Shown here: positions 16,334 to 26,552 of the stretch, piece by piece
How the letters are laid out: every line of letters begins with the position of its first letter
How positions within the stretch are numbered: the first letter of the stretch is position 1
From: Oligella ureolytica DSM 18253
Lineage (GTDB): Bacteria; Pseudomonadota; Gammaproteobacteria; Burkholderiales; Burkholderiaceae_B
DNA length: 54,340 nucleotides
Direction: 5' to 3'
NCBI RefSeq assembly: GCF_000373745.1
Contig: NZ_KB892288.1
Coordinates: 1 to 54,340 of the forward strand
Notes under the pieces: generated by a model
Seen by the model: the letters and a program-made list of their open reading frames with translations, nothing else
Database searches by the model: none
Told to the model about the DNA's origin: nothing
Position numbers and translations under genes: made by a program

Positions 16334-17098
16334 TTAAAGCTCAATCGTCTTGCTTAGCTTAATACTCTTACCCTCTAAGACGTTAAGAGTGACGGTCTTA
16401 GGACTAAAACCAAAAGGAATAATTAACAAGCCCTCGCGACGCTGAATGCGATTGAAGTTTAGCTCTAACATGGGGCTCATCCCTTCTATTTTCAAGTCAG
16501 CCGCTTTTAATTCGCCACTACCTTGTGCAATGCTACCGATCAAGGAATTTTCGTCAGCGGTCGGCTCAGCGTTGGGTGACACCGCCGGATAAAGCTCAAC
16601 CACCTGCTCCTCGCCATCTTTTTCACCCGTTGCCGTAAACTGCAAACGCCCCGAGAAAGGTGCCTGAAGACCACGACCGCTCACGGACAGCATGAGTTTA
16701 AAATTAATATACATCCCCTCTTGATACGCCTCAAAGCCTCTCAAGCTCAGCGCACCATCAGGTCCAGCCGGAATCATTTCCTCGTAAAAAGCCAACTCAC
16801 CACTCAGGTGTGTCACCTCATCATTGAGGCGCTCAATTTCCCGACTGTACTGAATAATCATCGCGTTATCAAGCAAGGCCTTGGCTTTTTGCTCATGATA
16901 AAGATTTTCAATTGCCTGATAATTAATCATCGCCTGACTCTTTTCATAATCGACCTGCTCAGAAAGTTTGGCTCGCCAACTATCCTGCTCACGGCGTAAT
17001 TCAGCCTGCTGATAGTAATAGACCGAGCCACCACCGATTGCCATTCCCAGAAACAGCAAAAACAAACGGGCAACCATACTACGGCAACACCGCGACAA
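16334..17098 (-). CDS. DUF6776-like membrane-anchored coiled-coil protein
   Basis: A 254-residue protein with one N-terminal transmembrane segment (about residues 9-28, [20 protein letters not shown]), a coiled coil (about 30-105, rich in Gln, Glu, Arg) and a C-terminal beta-rich part. It looks like a periplasmic domain tethered to the inner membrane. The frame overlaps the end of argC by 20 nt; a later Met (MVARLF) is a plausible alternative start. The DUF6776 assignment is from memory of Burkholderiales homologues in this position, and no function is known to me. Confidence 0.65.
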   Translation of the reverse strand: MSRCCRSMVARLFLLFLGMAIGGGSVYYYQQAELRREQDSWRAKLSEQVDYEKSQAMINYQAIENLYHEQKAKALLDNAMIIQYSREIERLNDEVTHLSGELAFYEEMIPAGPDGALSLRGFEAYQEGMYINFKLMLSVSGRGLQAPFSGRLQFTATGEKDGEEQVVELYPAVSPNAEPTADENSLIGSIAQGSGELKAADLKIEGMSPMLELNFNRIQRREGLLIIPFGFSPKTVTLNVLEGKSIKLSKTIEL

Positions 17099-18137
17099 AA
17101 TCCAGACCGGCAGACTCTGACAATCCGAACATCAGATTCATGTTTTGCACCGCCTGACCTGCTGCACCTTTTACTAAGTTATCCTGTACTACAAGAATAA
17201 TTAAGGTGTCACCATCACCCGGTCGTGACAAGGCAATACGCAAATCATTAGAGGCACGGACTGCTCTGGTTTCAGGCAGACTGCCGGCCGGCATCACATC
17301 AATAAAACGCTCATCACTATAACGCGCTTCGTAAAGAGCTTGGAAATCCGTATCTCTCGCCTCCGGCTTGATACGCACATAAATAGTTGAAAACATACCG
17401 CGAATCATCGGAACCAAATGTGGCACAAACGTCAACCCCACCGGCTCACCGGCAATAGCAGCTAAATGCTCGCTGATTTCAGGGTGATGGCGGTGACCAC
17501 TGACCCCATAAGCTTTAAAGCTATCCCCTGCTTCTGAAAAGAGATTGGCCACAGAGGCGCCGCGACCCGCACCTGACACGCCTGACTTACAATCCGCAAT
17601 GATGCCGTCTAACTCGATCAACCCCTTTTCTAATAGTGGTGCCAAACCAAGAATAACAGTCGTCGGGTAGCAGCCGGGATTACCGATGAGCTTAGCCTGT
17701 TTAATTTTGTCGCGATTAATTTCCACCAAACCGTAGACACTGTCATTTTTCAACAAATCAGGGCAACTGTGCGGCAGCTTATACCATTTTTCAAAGGTAT
17801 CTAAATCCTGCAAACGAAAATCTGCCGCTAAGTCGATCACTTTAACACCAGCGTCAATCAACTCACGGGCCTGCGACATCGCAACACCATGAGGGGTCGC
17901 AAAAAACACCACATCACAATCGCTAAGTGACGCATTATCCGGCGTCACGAAACGTAAGTCGACCCTGCCTCGTAAACTGGGGAACATGTCAGCAACCGCC
18001 ACTCCCTCTTCACTACGAGAAGTGATAGCGTGCAAATCAACGTGAGGGTGCTGAGATAAAATGCGTAACAATTCTACGCCAGTGTAACCAGTACCACCAA
18101 CAATACCTACCTTAATTTTCTGATGAGAAGCAGTCAT
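17079..18137 (-). CDS. argC: N-acetyl-gamma-glutamyl-phosphate reductase
   Basis: A 352-residue NADPH enzyme for the third step of arginine synthesis. The nucleotide-binding loop [14 protein letters not shown] (11-24) and catalytic Cys156 in GNPGCYPT are present, with HRHHPEI further on. The length fits type 1 ArgC. The stop overlaps the DUF6776 gene. Another arginine gene, argJ, lies 31 kb away in this window. Confidence 0.95.
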   Translation of the reverse strand: MTASHQKIKVGIVGGTGYTGVELLRILSQHPHVDLHAITSRSEEGVAVADMFPSLRGRVDLRFVTPDNASLSDCDVVFFATPHGVAMSQARELIDAGVKVIDLAADFRLQDLDTFEKWYKLPHSCPDLLKNDSVYGLVEINRDKIKQAKLIGNPGCYPTTVILGLAPLLEKGLIELDGIIADCKSGVSGAGRGASVANLFSEAGDSFKAYGVSGHRHHPEISEHLAAIAGEPVGLTFVPHLVPMIRGMFSTIYVRIKPEARDTDFQALYEARYSDERFIDVMPAGSLPETRAVRASNDLRIALSRPGDGDTLIILVVQDNLVKGAAGQAVQNMNLMFGLSESAGLDFVAVLP

Positions 18138-18389
18138 GACTTATTCCTGTGTTGTTCTTTAACTTATTTATGATGATGAGCACACATGATGAGCGCACGC
18201 GCAATCTTTTATTTTAAATGATCGCCAGTCTATTTAATTAACACGCGTTAGGGCATCATAAAACGACGCTCTGCATATTGCAATATATGTACTTATACGA
18301 TTTGGATTAACACCCTATTGGACAACCATTTAGTAAAAAAGTTTTCAGACGCACTACAATAAAGTCATCTTATTTTAAGGAAACAGCAG

Positions 18390-18893
18390 ATGCTCTATAA
18401 GCACTTTAAGCTCTTACATATCATCGGTCTCTGTTTATTTACAGCCAGTCTTGTTATTTTTTAGTGCTAACTTTACTCCAGGCGCACATGAAAATAGTGC
18501 AGTTATCTTAAATAACCGCCACTTAATCAACTTGACCACTTGGGGCTAGGCACACCCGGTTTGATTTTATTATTTTTTGATGGCCTCATGATGATTATGA
18601 GGCGCGGTGCTCACTTTGAGCGTCGTCGATGGCTAATTCTTTATCTGGTTGCGGCGGCTATCACCATGATTATCACTACCGTTGCTCTAAGCCCGTTAGG
18701 CTCTGAAATTTATAATGTGGCACAAACCCTCCCGCACGATCCAGACATTACCAGCAAATACCTTGCACTCAAGGAGATTGAATCCATGCTCGCTGTGCTG
18801 GTTTTATGCTTTGCTGTGATCGCCATTTATCTGCCAATGACTAAACCTCGATTTTGCCGCAAGAAACAAAAAAAGCCACAACCAAATAAATGA
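18390..18893 (+). pseudogene. Membrane protein gene with two homopolymer frameshifts
   Basis: Starting at ATG 18390 (AAGG upstream), the product begins MLYKHFKLLHIIGLCLF but stops at 18462 after a run of six T. Adding one T restores a frame continuing with GAHENSAVILNNRHL until a second stop after TGGGG near 18536. Adding one G there restores WGLGTPG and the remaining open frame to 18893. The restored product is about 168 residues with roughly four hydrophobic segments and a basic tail; the pattern recalls DUF2269-like small membrane proteins, but I am not sure. Both lesions are single-base losses in homopolymers, so a sequencing error is as likely as a real pseudogene. It sits between argC and rpsI. 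Confidence 0.6.
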
Positions 18894-18904
18894 TTGTGGC
18901 TTTT
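18871..18904. terminator. Bidirectional terminator between the membrane gene and rpsI
   Basis: The 11-bp stem AAAAGCCACAA / TTGTGGCTTTT is flanked by A and T runs on both sides, so it can end transcription from both convergent genes. It contains the stop codon of the upstream frame. Confidence 0.75.
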
Positions 18905-18929
18905 AGCATAACTCCGTTGGCGTAATAAA

Positions 18930-19322
18930 TTAACGCTTAGAGAACTGCTTACGACGACGTGCGCCGCGTAGACCAACTTTCTTACGCTCAACTGCACGAG
19001 CATCACGAGTAACAAAACCGGCTTTAGAAAGCTCAGGTTTTAGTGAACCATCGTAATCAATTAATGCGCGGGTAACACCGTGGCGTACAGCACCGGCCTG
19101 ACCACTCTCACCACCACCATGTACGTTAACTTGGATGTCGAAATCTTCTAACATACCTAATAACGCTAATGGCTGACGAGAGATCATGCGACCAGTCTCA
19201 CGACCGAAGAAATCGTCAAGGCTTTTGCCATTGACAACGAAATTACCAGAACCTTTTTTCAAGAAAACACGAGCAACCGAGGTTTTGCGGCGACCCGTGC
19301 CATAATTCCATTCACCAATCAT
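18930..19322 (-). CDS. rpsI: Ribosomal protein S9 (uS9)
   Basis: A 130-residue small-subunit protein. [19 protein letters not shown] near the N-terminus, [19 protein letters not shown] in the middle, and the basic tail [14 protein letters not shown] that reaches the P site are all present. It follows rplM by 9 bp, the universal operon pair. Confidence 0.98.
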   Translation of the reverse strand: MIGEWNYGTGRRKTSVARVFLKKGSGNFVVNGKSLDDFFGRETGRMISRQPLALLGMLEDFDIQVNVHGGGESGQAGAVRHGVTRALIDYDGSLKPELSKAGFVTRDARAVERKKVGLRGARRRKQFSKR

Positions 19323-19331
19323 GACTTATCC

Positions 19332-19760
19332 TTAAATATCAAGCTGTTGTGGTTGCTGAGCAGTATGAGGATGCTCTTCACCTGCATACACCTTGAGTTT
19401 TTTAAACATGGCGTAACCTAAAGGACCTTTAGGCAGCATACCTTTAACTGCTTTTTCTAACGCACGACCAGGGAAACGCTCCTGCATCTTGCGGAAGTTA
19501 GTCTCACGGATACCACCTGGGTAACCGGTGTGATGGTAGTATTTCTTGTCTTCGAACTTAGCGCCTGTCACTACAATGTCAGCTGCATTGATAATAACGA
19601 TGTAATCGCCGGTGTCAACGTGAGGGGTATACTCTGGTTTATGCTTACCGCGCAAACGGCGTGCAACTTCGCTGGCTACACGTCCTAAAACTTTGCCTTT
19701 TGCATCGACAACATACCAGTCACGTTTGACTTCATGGGGTTTTGCCACAAAAGTCTTCAT
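19332..19760 (-). CDS. rplM: Ribosomal protein L13 (uL13)
   Basis: A 142-residue large-subunit protein with typical [19 protein letters not shown] (16-34), [16 protein letters not shown] and [16 protein letters not shown]. It is first in the rplM-rpsI operon. The leader upstream (to about 19860) is non-coding; I could not identify a regulatory fold with confidence. Confidence 0.98.
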   Translation of the reverse strand: MKTFVAKPHEVKRDWYVVDAKGKVLGRVASEVARRLRGKHKPEYTPHVDTGDYIVIINAADIVVTGAKFEDKKYYHHTGYPGGIRETNFRKMQERFPGRALEKAVKGMLPKGPLGYAMFKKLKVYAGEEHPHTAQQPQQLDI

Positions 19761-19875
19761 GATTCTTTATCCTTAAAAATGAAAATCCTCGTGCTCGCCA
19801 TGCCATTATTAATAAGAGTGGCAGTACAAGCTAGAGTAAGCCGATAATATTAACACAAAGAAAGAAAATAGCATA

Positions 19876-19919
19876 ATAAAAAACGTTAAAGCGATGTAAA
19901 AACAAAGCTTTAGCGTTGT
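19876..19919 (-). terminator. Rho-independent terminator after the TRAP substrate-binding gene
   Basis: On the minus strand ACGCTAAAGC pairs with GCTTTAACGT across a 14-nt loop and is followed by TTTTTATT. Confidence 0.65.
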
Positions 19920-19993
19920 ATTTCAGTAAAAACTTCTATGCCAGCAGTCTAAAGCGACTTAAACAGCAGCATAAAAGCATAAAACCAAAGTAA

Positions 19994-21088
19994 CTATAGA
20001 CGATTAATCGCGTAAGCTAAGAAGCGAGTATAGGATGTCTCTAACACGTTGAACCACGGCGCCACTGAATCGCGGTAACCCATGTAGTCATCGTGAATCT
20101 TTTTAAACGCTTCATTGTTTTCAGAGTACTGTTTGTATAGCTCGCCAGTGGCCTTATAGCCCGCCTCTAAGATATCGCGTGGAAACTCTCTAAGAATCGC
20201 GCCTTCTGCAATTAAGTTACGTAAAGCGCCGGCGTTATTGTAGTCATAGATAGCCAACATGTCGTGAGTAGCACGATATGACGCTGTCTCTAAAATATGC
20301 TTATACACTTCCGGTAACTTCTCATATTCGTCTTTGTTAGTGTATAGAGATACCGCCGGACCACCTTCCCAGAAACCCGGGTAGTAGTAATAAGGAGCTA
20401 CCTTAACAAAACCTAATTTCTCATCATCGTAAGGACCAACGAATTCAACTGCATCTAAGGTACCTTTTTCAAGTGAAGGATACACATCACCACTTGCCAA
20501 TTGCTGAGGTACGACGCCGATCTTCGAGAGAACCTCACCCGCAAAACCTGCCGTACGCATCTTAAGACCACTTAGATCCTCAAGTGATTTAATTTCCTTG
20601 CGGAACCAACCGCCCATCTGCGCACCGGTGTTACCCAACGGGAAGTTTACAACGTTAACATCAGCAAACAACTCACGTAACAGCTTCATACCGTTACCCT
20701 CGATCAACCAAGCAGTCATCTGTCTTGCTGTCAAACCGAAAGGCACTGCCGTATCAAAACAGTAGGCCGGATTTTTACCGAAATAGTAATAACCACATGT
20801 GTGACCACACTGTACTGTACCGTTAGAAACCGCATCCAATACCTCGAAGGCAGGCACAATTTCTCCGGCTGGGAAAACGTCGATTTGAAACTTACCACCG
20901 GTCATTGCGCTGACATATTCAGAAAAGCGCTGAGCAGGTGTATGTAAAGCGGGTAAGTTACGAGCAAAACTCGTTGCCATGCGCCAGCGAACTGTTGGGC
21001 CTTCTTGCGCAATCACCGGGGCTGCAACAGCAGCGGCACCAGCCGCAACACCCACACCGGCCTTTCTCAAAAACGAACGTCTTTCCAT
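19994..21088 (-). CDS. TRAP transporter substrate-binding protein (DctP family), Tat-exported
   Basis: A 364-residue periplasmic solute receptor. The N-terminus MERRSFLRKAGVGVAAGAAA is a twin-arginine signal (RRSFLRK) with cleavage likely after APVIA near residue 27. The mature part has the DctP pattern: RWRMATSFARNLPALH, then GEIVPAFEVLDAV, GWFRKEIKSLEDLSGLKMRT and LEKGTLDAVEFVGPYDD. This subfamily binds organic acids; the substrate cannot be read from sequence. No DctQ or DctM membrane subunit lies beside it, so it is an orphan receptor in this window. A terminator follows. Confidence 0.85.
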   Translation of the reverse strand: MERRSFLRKAGVGVAAGAAAVAAPVIAQEGPTVRWRMATSFARNLPALHTPAQRFSEYVSAMTGGKFQIDVFPAGEIVPAFEVLDAVSNGTVQCGHTCGYYYFGKNPAYCFDTAVPFGLTARQMTAWLIEGNGMKLLRELFADVNVVNFPLGNTGAQMGGWFRKEIKSLEDLSGLKMRTAGFAGEVLSKIGVVPQQLASGDVYPSLEKGTLDAVEFVGPYDDEKLGFVKVAPYYYYPGFWEGGPAVSLYTNKDEYEKLPEVYKHILETASYRATHDMLAIYDYNNAGALRNLIAEGAILREFPRDILEAGYKATGELYKQYSENNEAFKKIHDDYMGYRDSVAPWFNVLETSYTRFLAYAINRL

Positions 21089-21181
21089 TGTAAAACTCCA
21101 TAAAAAATCATGCCAAAGATACTAGCACAAATATAACAATTTAACCCTAACTATTTACCCTATGTTTCTTGAGAAGACTGC

Positions 21182-22525
21182 CTATGAGCCGGCGACTGCC
21201 ATTTGCTCAATGAGGACTGAACCACTTGTTTTAGATCCGCGGGTAATGCGATCATTAGCAACGGCTTGGATTTGTTTAAACATCTCTTTTAAGTTGCCGG
21301 CAATCGTAATTTCCTCGACAGGATATTGGATTTCACCATTATCAACCCAATAACCAAAGGCGCCACGAGAATAATCACCGGTGACATAATTAACCCCCTG
21401 ACCAATTAACTCAGTCACCAACAAGCCACGGTGCATTTTTTTTAACAGAGCATTTAAGTCATCATCCGTCTGAGTCAGACGAGAGCGTAAAAGCAAGTTG
21501 TGCGAGCCGCCAGCATTGCCGGTGGTACGCATGCCTAATTTACGAGCGCTATACGTAGAGAGTAGATAGCCTTGCAATACACCGTCTTTGAGCAAATCCC
21601 GCGCTGCGGTTCGTACTCCCTCATTATCAAAGCTACTACTCCCCATCGCGCCAGGAATAAAAGGGTCCTCTTCAATACTAAGATGTGGCGCCATCACCTC
21701 GGTACCTAAAGAATCTACTAAGAAACTGGTTTTACGATAAAGCGCACCGCCACTAATGGCTTGCGTGAGATGACCCACTAAGCCTAAAGCTAATGGCGCC
21801 TCAAAAATTACCGGATAACGACCGGTGGGAATTTGACGCGCACCTAAGCGCATCACTGAGCGTTTAGCTGCCAGCTCGCCCACTCGCTGAGCCGACGCTA
21901 AGCGCTCCGGGTACCGATCTGAGGTATACCAATAGTCGCGCTGCATGCCATCACCCTGACCGGCGATGACTGAGGCAGAAATCCCATGACGGGTATATTG
22001 ATAGCCACCTAAAAAGCCCGCGCTATTAGCCATCACAAAACGACCGGCGCCGGTATCAACCTGTGCACCTTCTGTATTAGTGATTTTATCGCTGTAAGCT
22101 AAGGCTGCCGCTTCAGCTTGTATTGCCAATTCCGTGGCTGAGGTTGGATCAATATCCCAAGGCTTATATAATTCCAAATCTCTAAAGTCAGCTTCTGTCG
22201 CCAAATCCTCAACCTCAGGTAATCCGGCCATCTCATCTTCTGCTGTATAGCGAGCAATATTCCATGCGGCTTCAACTGTCTCGGCTAAAGCCTTTTCACT
22301 TAAGTCAGACGTCGACGCTGAGCCTCGAGCTTTGCCACGATAGACAGTCACCCCAAGAGAATTATCACGCATACGCTCAATCGTCTCGACTTGCCCCTGT
22401 CGTACTCCAACGACTAAACCTGATGACTCGGACACGGAGGCAACAGCGTCACTCGCTCCTATTTGCTTAGCTTTAGCCAAGGCTTTTTGCACAATTAAAT
22501 CAAAATCTGAACTAGTTACACTCAT
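21182..22525 (-). CDS. pmbA: TldE/PmbA metalloprotease-like protein
   Basis: A 447-residue member of the TldD/PmbA family, which with TldD forms a protease that matures some peptides and degrades antitoxins. Motifs include GVRQGQVETIERMRDNSLGV (about 35-54) and GNAGGSHNLLLRS near residue 340. TldE lacks the HExxxH metal site of TldD, and none is visible. TldD is not in the window. It is divergent from yjgA, the usual neighbour in proteobacteria. Confidence 0.93.
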   Translation of the reverse strand: MSVTSSDFDLIVQKALAKAKQIGASDAVASVSESSGLVVGVRQGQVETIERMRDNSLGVTVYRGKARGSASTSDLSEKALAETVEAAWNIARYTAEDEMAGLPEVEDLATEADFRDLELYKPWDIDPTSATELAIQAEAAALAYSDKITNTEGAQVDTGAGRFVMANSAGFLGGYQYTRHGISASVIAGQGDGMQRDYWYTSDRYPERLASAQRVGELAAKRSVMRLGARQIPTGRYPVIFEAPLALGLVGHLTQAISGGALYRKTSFLVDSLGTEVMAPHLSIEEDPFIPGAMGSSSFDNEGVRTAARDLLKDGVLQGYLLSTYSARKLGMRTTGNAGGSHNLLLRSRLTQTDDDLNALLKKMHRGLLVTELIGQGVNYVTGDYSRGAFGYWVDNGEIQYPVEEITIAGNLKEMFKQIQAVANDRITRGSKTSGSVLIEQMAVAGS

Positions 22526-22633
22526 TAATACTTAAGAACCTTGTAAATATGATTTGGCAGTTTTTGCCAATAGATTTAGCTATCAGGCTATCATATACGA
22601 CAAGTCAATATTAATAAACCTTTTATTCTCTCT

Positions 22634-23185
22634 ATGTCTATAGATTCCGATCACAACACGCCCCCAACCTTCGATGACAATGGCTACGACGGTCCGAGCA
22701 AATCACAAGTAAAACGTGAACTGCATGCAATTGTTGATTTAACCAAAGAGTTAATTGAGTTGTCAGTCGAGCAGATCCGTCAACTACCGCTTGATGAGTC
22801 TGCCATCCGAGCATTGGAAGAAGCCAAAAGCTTTAAAAGTCACGGAGCGAAAAGGCGTCAAATACACTATGCAGCCAAGGTCTTACGCCAAGCCGATTTA
22901 GACAGCCTGCGTCAGCAAATTGATACATGGAAGCACGGCTCCAAAGAGCAGACGGATCACTTACATCGTTTGGAGCTAATTCGTGATCGCTTAATTGAGA
23001 GCGATGATGAGGTCACTAAGCTAATTGAACAATATCCTGATATGGACATTCAAGTGTTACGCAGTATCGTCCGCGCTGCTCGCAAAGAGCAAAGCAACAA
23101 CACCAAGCTCACCGCCGACCAAACGCCACAACGCAAACAGTACCGTGCTTTATTTCAACTTTTAAAAGACCGGATCGAATCTTAA
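22634..23185 (+). CDS. darP: Ribosome-associated protein DarP/YjgA
   Basis: A 183-residue DUF615 protein. GPSKSQVKRELHAIVDLTKE (about 20-39), RRQIHYAAKVLRQAD and the C-terminal RQYRALFQLLK-type helix (here KQYRALFQLLKD) are family features. In E. coli it binds the immature 50S subunit. It is divergent from pmbA. Confidence 0.9.
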   Translation: MSIDSDHNTPPTFDDNGYDGPSKSQVKRELHAIVDLTKELIELSVEQIRQLPLDESAIRALEEAKSFKSHGAKRRQIHYAAKVLRQADLDSLRQQIDTWKHGSKEQTDHLHRLELIRDRLIESDDEVTKLIEQYPDMDIQVLRSIVRAARKEQSNNTKLTADQTPQRKQYRALFQLLKDRIES

Positions 23186-23221
23186 ATAAACACTCTACAT
23201 ATCATTAAGGACGTATTTTTT

Positions 23222-23905
23222 ATGAGTAACGAGTTATTAGATTGTATTGAATACAATTATCCTCAAAAAACGGAAGAAGCCACTCACAGCGTTATTTGGA
23301 TGCATGGCTTAGGCGCTAATGCCAATGATTTTGTGCCTGTCCCGCCCTATTTTCGTCTACCGGAAGAGTTAAATATTCGTTTTATTTTCCCTAATGCTCC
23401 TGCCATCCCCGTCACCATCAATAGCGGCTACGTCATGCCGGCCTGGTACGATCTTTTGACCATGGACATTGGCGGCATCCGTGAGGATGAAATGGGTATC
23501 CGCAAATCAATCGATGATATTAACGCACTCATCGAACGGGAAATTGAACGTGGCATTCCCGCTGAAAATATTTTCTTAATCGGCTTTTCTCAAGGCTCCG
23601 CAATGGCGCTATCGACCGGTTTACGTTACCCCAAAAAACTCGGTGGCATTATCGGCTTGTCGGGCTATCTGCCAATCATTGAGCAGACTGCTGATGAACG
23701 TCACCCCGCTAACCAAGACACGCCTATCATGATGATTCACGGATCGCTTGATCAAGTCGTTCAAGTTAGCCGCGGAGAACAGAGTCGTGATCGTCTACGC
23801 GAATGGGGCTACGAAGTGGAATGGCATGACTACCCAATGCAGCATGAGATTTGTGCTGAGGAAATTCGTGATATTAACGACTTCCTAATCGCTCATAGTA
23901 AATAA
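23222..23905 (+). CDS. Carboxylesterase / phospholipase-like alpha/beta hydrolase
   Basis: A 227-residue esterase of the carboxylesterase II family. It has the oxyanion segment WMHGLGANANDFVP (24-37), the nucleophile elbow GFSQGSAMAL with the catalytic Ser near residue 123, the acid in HGSLDQVV, and a His in MQHEICAEE. AAGGA precedes the ATG. The gene ends 4 bp before the convergent acetyltransferase gene ends. The natural substrate is unknown. Confidence 0.88.
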   Translation: MSNELLDCIEYNYPQKTEEATHSVIWMHGLGANANDFVPVPPYFRLPEELNIRFIFPNAPAIPVTINSGYVMPAWYDLLTMDIGGIREDEMGIRKSIDDINALIEREIERGIPAENIFLIGFSQGSAMALSTGLRYPKKLGGIIGLSGYLPIIEQTADERHPANQDTPIMMIHGSLDQVVQVSRGEQSRDRLREWGYEVEWHDYPMQHEICAEEIRDINDFLIAHSK

Positions 23906-23909
23906 GAAG

Positions 23910-26387
23910 TTATTTGAAAGGCATCCACAGTCTACGTACTGTGGGGTCTTCGTGGTCCGGCTCATTGATCATCCCTAAACTGGTCATCAGCGCCAACATA
24001 GAACGGTTATTGGCCAAGACCAAACCCTCAATATATTCAAGCCCCTGCCGTTGAGCAAGCTCAATCAGCTTGCTCATCAATGAGCGACCCAAGCCACGGC
24101 GCTGCCAATCATCTGCAATCACCAGCGCATACTCCGCGCCAACACCATCGACATTACGCAAATAATGCGCCAAACCGATAATGATTTCTTGCGGCAACCC
24201 TCGGTGCGCCGGATTAGGCACCTCAATGGTAGCGACTAAGGCAAGCTCTTTGTCATAGTCCACATAGGTGTATCGCGACAACATCTTGGGCGTTAGCTCA
24301 CTCATCATTGAAACAAAACGCATGTACCGAGAATCATCAGAAAGACCGCGAATGAAGTTTTGCAAAGCCTCTGCATCCTCCGGCCTAATCGGCCTTAATG
24401 TCCAAGACCGCCCATCATTAAACGCTTTATACTCAGTTAAATAATAGGGGTATGGATGAATGGCCAAGTGCTGATAACGATTTTCTATGACCGGTGCGTG
24501 CGCTTCAGGTGAAATTCGGATGTTGGCCTCATCAATAATCAAATGATTTAATCCCAAGGCAATGGGATTAATTTCCAAACTATCGATGTCCGGATGCTCA
24601 CAAACCAACTCGCTGATTATCTCGAGTAGCTTCTGCAGCTTAATAAAATGATGCTCTTCAGCATAGAAATGCAGCTCTAGCCGCCAAAAACGACTACGCT
24701 CAATCAGTTGTGCAGCCAAAAAAGAGTTGAGAGGGGGTAAATCCTGCCCTTGATCGTGCGCAGAAACTCGCACCTCATGCTTGCCTTCACCAAAATAAAT
24801 CCATGGGCCAAATATCGGATCCTTTTTAACCGTAATACGTGCAAATGGCGCCTCAGAATCTATCTCCTCCTGATACTCATCCATCTGATCACTCCAGACC
24901 ACATCGGCGTTGTAGCAGCGTAAAACAGCCTGTATCTCACTAAGCGCTAACGCAGATCTACCCTCCGCTCTGGCCTTGGCAATAATCGCACCAACGCTTT
25001 CTTTATCTGCCTCAGTGTCAACCAGTACCGGGATACGCACTTGTTGCAAAAGTTGCTGATTATAGTGATAGGCATTGATCGTGTTAAAACCGAAAAAAGC
25101 CGTTTCAGGATTTCTAAAAGCAGGGGTACCCGCTTCATCCATTATCTGCCGTAATGGTTGCATAAGCGCTTCACCAAACAGTGTCGTAAAAATAGGTTTT
25201 GGTGCTTTGGGTGCGTACTCTGCTAAGCCTCTAACCACCTCTTCCATATCACTTGCTTCATCCGGTGCAAGAATCAACATGACCGCATCAACCGAGGGAT
25301 CATCTACTACAATCTTTAAGGCGTCAACTAAGGTGGCACTGGTAAACGGCTTATAGCTAATAATCGGATTGGTTGTAATTGAACCGGCGCCAAGATGAAC
25401 GGCTAAGGTATGCTGCGTATCAGGCGACAAATAACTTAATTTGGTAACATCATCCCCTGTACCAAGGACATCCCACATTAATTGCGTCTGGGCCCGACCA
25501 TTACCAAAAATAGCTAAGCGACCCCCGCGCGGGCGACGAATATGGTTCACTGTTTTAAGCGCCGAAAAGAGCTCCAACATATAGTTTGCTCTCACAGCAC
25601 CTGAGCGTCGGACGGCCGCATTAAATACACGATCGTCACCAAGCAGCTCGCTATCCATACGGCCGGCTCTAAACACCACCACCGGCTTGACCCCTGCTGC
25701 AGTTCTTAGCGCACTAAGCAAGGCTCGCCCATCATTTAGCTTATCCAAGTAAAGAACAATACTTGAGGTATAAGAATCACCTGCTAAATACTCAATGATC
25801 TCAGCCAACGTGACTCCTCTAACCTCACCGGTAGAAACAGCCGTTGACACGCCCACCCCCGATTGAGCAGCCCAGTCAAGTACAGACATTAAGATCATTC
25901 GTGACTGTGAAACAACCGCAACCTTGCCCCCTTGCACTAGCGGTATACGACTAAGATTGAGACCACGCACCGGACGTTGTATACCGAACGCTCGGGGCCC
26001 CAATAATAGGCAATGATGCGCTTTGGCCCACGCCTCAATTTCAGGCAATAGACTCAATGAATCCGGTTCAGAATCACTATAAGGCAGTATGATCAACGCC
26101 TTAGGCTGCCTTTTAGTGAGCACTTGTAAAGCTAGGGTTATTTTTTTAGATGACAAGCAAATTAAGGCTAAATCAGGTGAAGTCACTGTAGGTGAAGACT
26201 TGTTCGTAGTCGCTTCTAACTCACCGGGACGAGTCAACATCTCTTCTTGTGCGGCATCATCCCAATGAAGCCACTCCACATGATGCTGCAAACGCGTCGG
26301 GATATGCTCTGACAACGGTAAATCGATATCACTGATAACCAACATCGAGCTGGGATCAAATAAAGAGGCTAAGCGGTGTTTATACAT
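23910..26387 (-). CDS. Pat-like protein acetyltransferase (NDP-forming acyl-CoA synthetase domain plus GNAT)
   Basis: An 825-residue fusion. The N-terminal part (about 1-430) resembles the CoA-binding and ligase domains of NDP-forming acyl-CoA synthetases (LFDPSSMLVISDIDLP, then GVSTAVSTGEVRGVTLAEII). A degenerate ATP-grasp-like region follows (about 440-640), and a GNAT domain ends the protein (about 650-825: LRPIRPEDAEALQNFIRGL, ADDWQRRGLGRSLMSKL). This is the layout of YfiQ/Pat lysine acetyltransferases, which modify metabolic enzymes such as acetyl-CoA synthetase. The canonical catalytic His context of a working synthetase is not evident (GNGRAQTQLMWD), as in Pat. It is divergent from gltX. 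Confidence 0.85.
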   Translation of the reverse strand: MYKHRLASLFDPSSMLVISDIDLPLSEHIPTRLQHHVEWLHWDDAAQEEMLTRPGELEATTNKSSPTVTSPDLALICLSSKKITLALQVLTKRQPKALIILPYSDSEPDSLSLLPEIEAWAKAHHCLLLGPRAFGIQRPVRGLNLSRIPLVQGGKVAVVSQSRMILMSVLDWAAQSGVGVSTAVSTGEVRGVTLAEIIEYLAGDSYTSSIVLYLDKLNDGRALLSALRTAAGVKPVVVFRAGRMDSELLGDDRVFNAAVRRSGAVRANYMLELFSALKTVNHIRRPRGGRLAIFGNGRAQTQLMWDVLGTGDDVTKLSYLSPDTQHTLAVHLGAGSITTNPIISYKPFTSATLVDALKIVVDDPSVDAVMLILAPDEASDMEEVVRGLAEYAPKAPKPIFTTLFGEALMQPLRQIMDEAGTPAFRNPETAFFGFNTINAYHYNQQLLQQVRIPVLVDTEADKESVGAIIAKARAEGRSALALSEIQAVLRCYNADVVWSDQMDEYQEEIDSEAPFARITVKKDPIFGPWIYFGEGKHEVRVSAHDQGQDLPPLNSFLAAQLIERSRFWRLELHFYAEEHHFIKLQKLLEIISELVCEHPDIDSLEINPIALGLNHLIIDEANIRISPEAHAPVIENRYQHLAIHPYPYYLTEYKAFNDGRSWTLRPIRPEDAEALQNFIRGLSDDSRYMRFVSMMSELTPKMLSRYTYVDYDKELALVATIEVPNPAHRGLPQEIIIGLAHYLRNVDGVGAEYALVIADDWQRRGLGRSLMSKLIELAQRQGLEYIEGLVLANNRSMLALMTSLGMINEPDHEDPTVRRLWMPFK

Positions 26388-26552
26388 AAAGGCAATTGTT
26401 TGAAAATGCTCGCACTAACCCTGACTCAAAAGCAGCTAAGGTCGTTGTTGATGGTATGATATTCATATTCTACAATGTAAAGCTTACAATTCAAACCAAG
26501 AACACCGCTACTCCACAAGTGGCGCTTTTGTGTATAAAATTCTTTAAAAATC

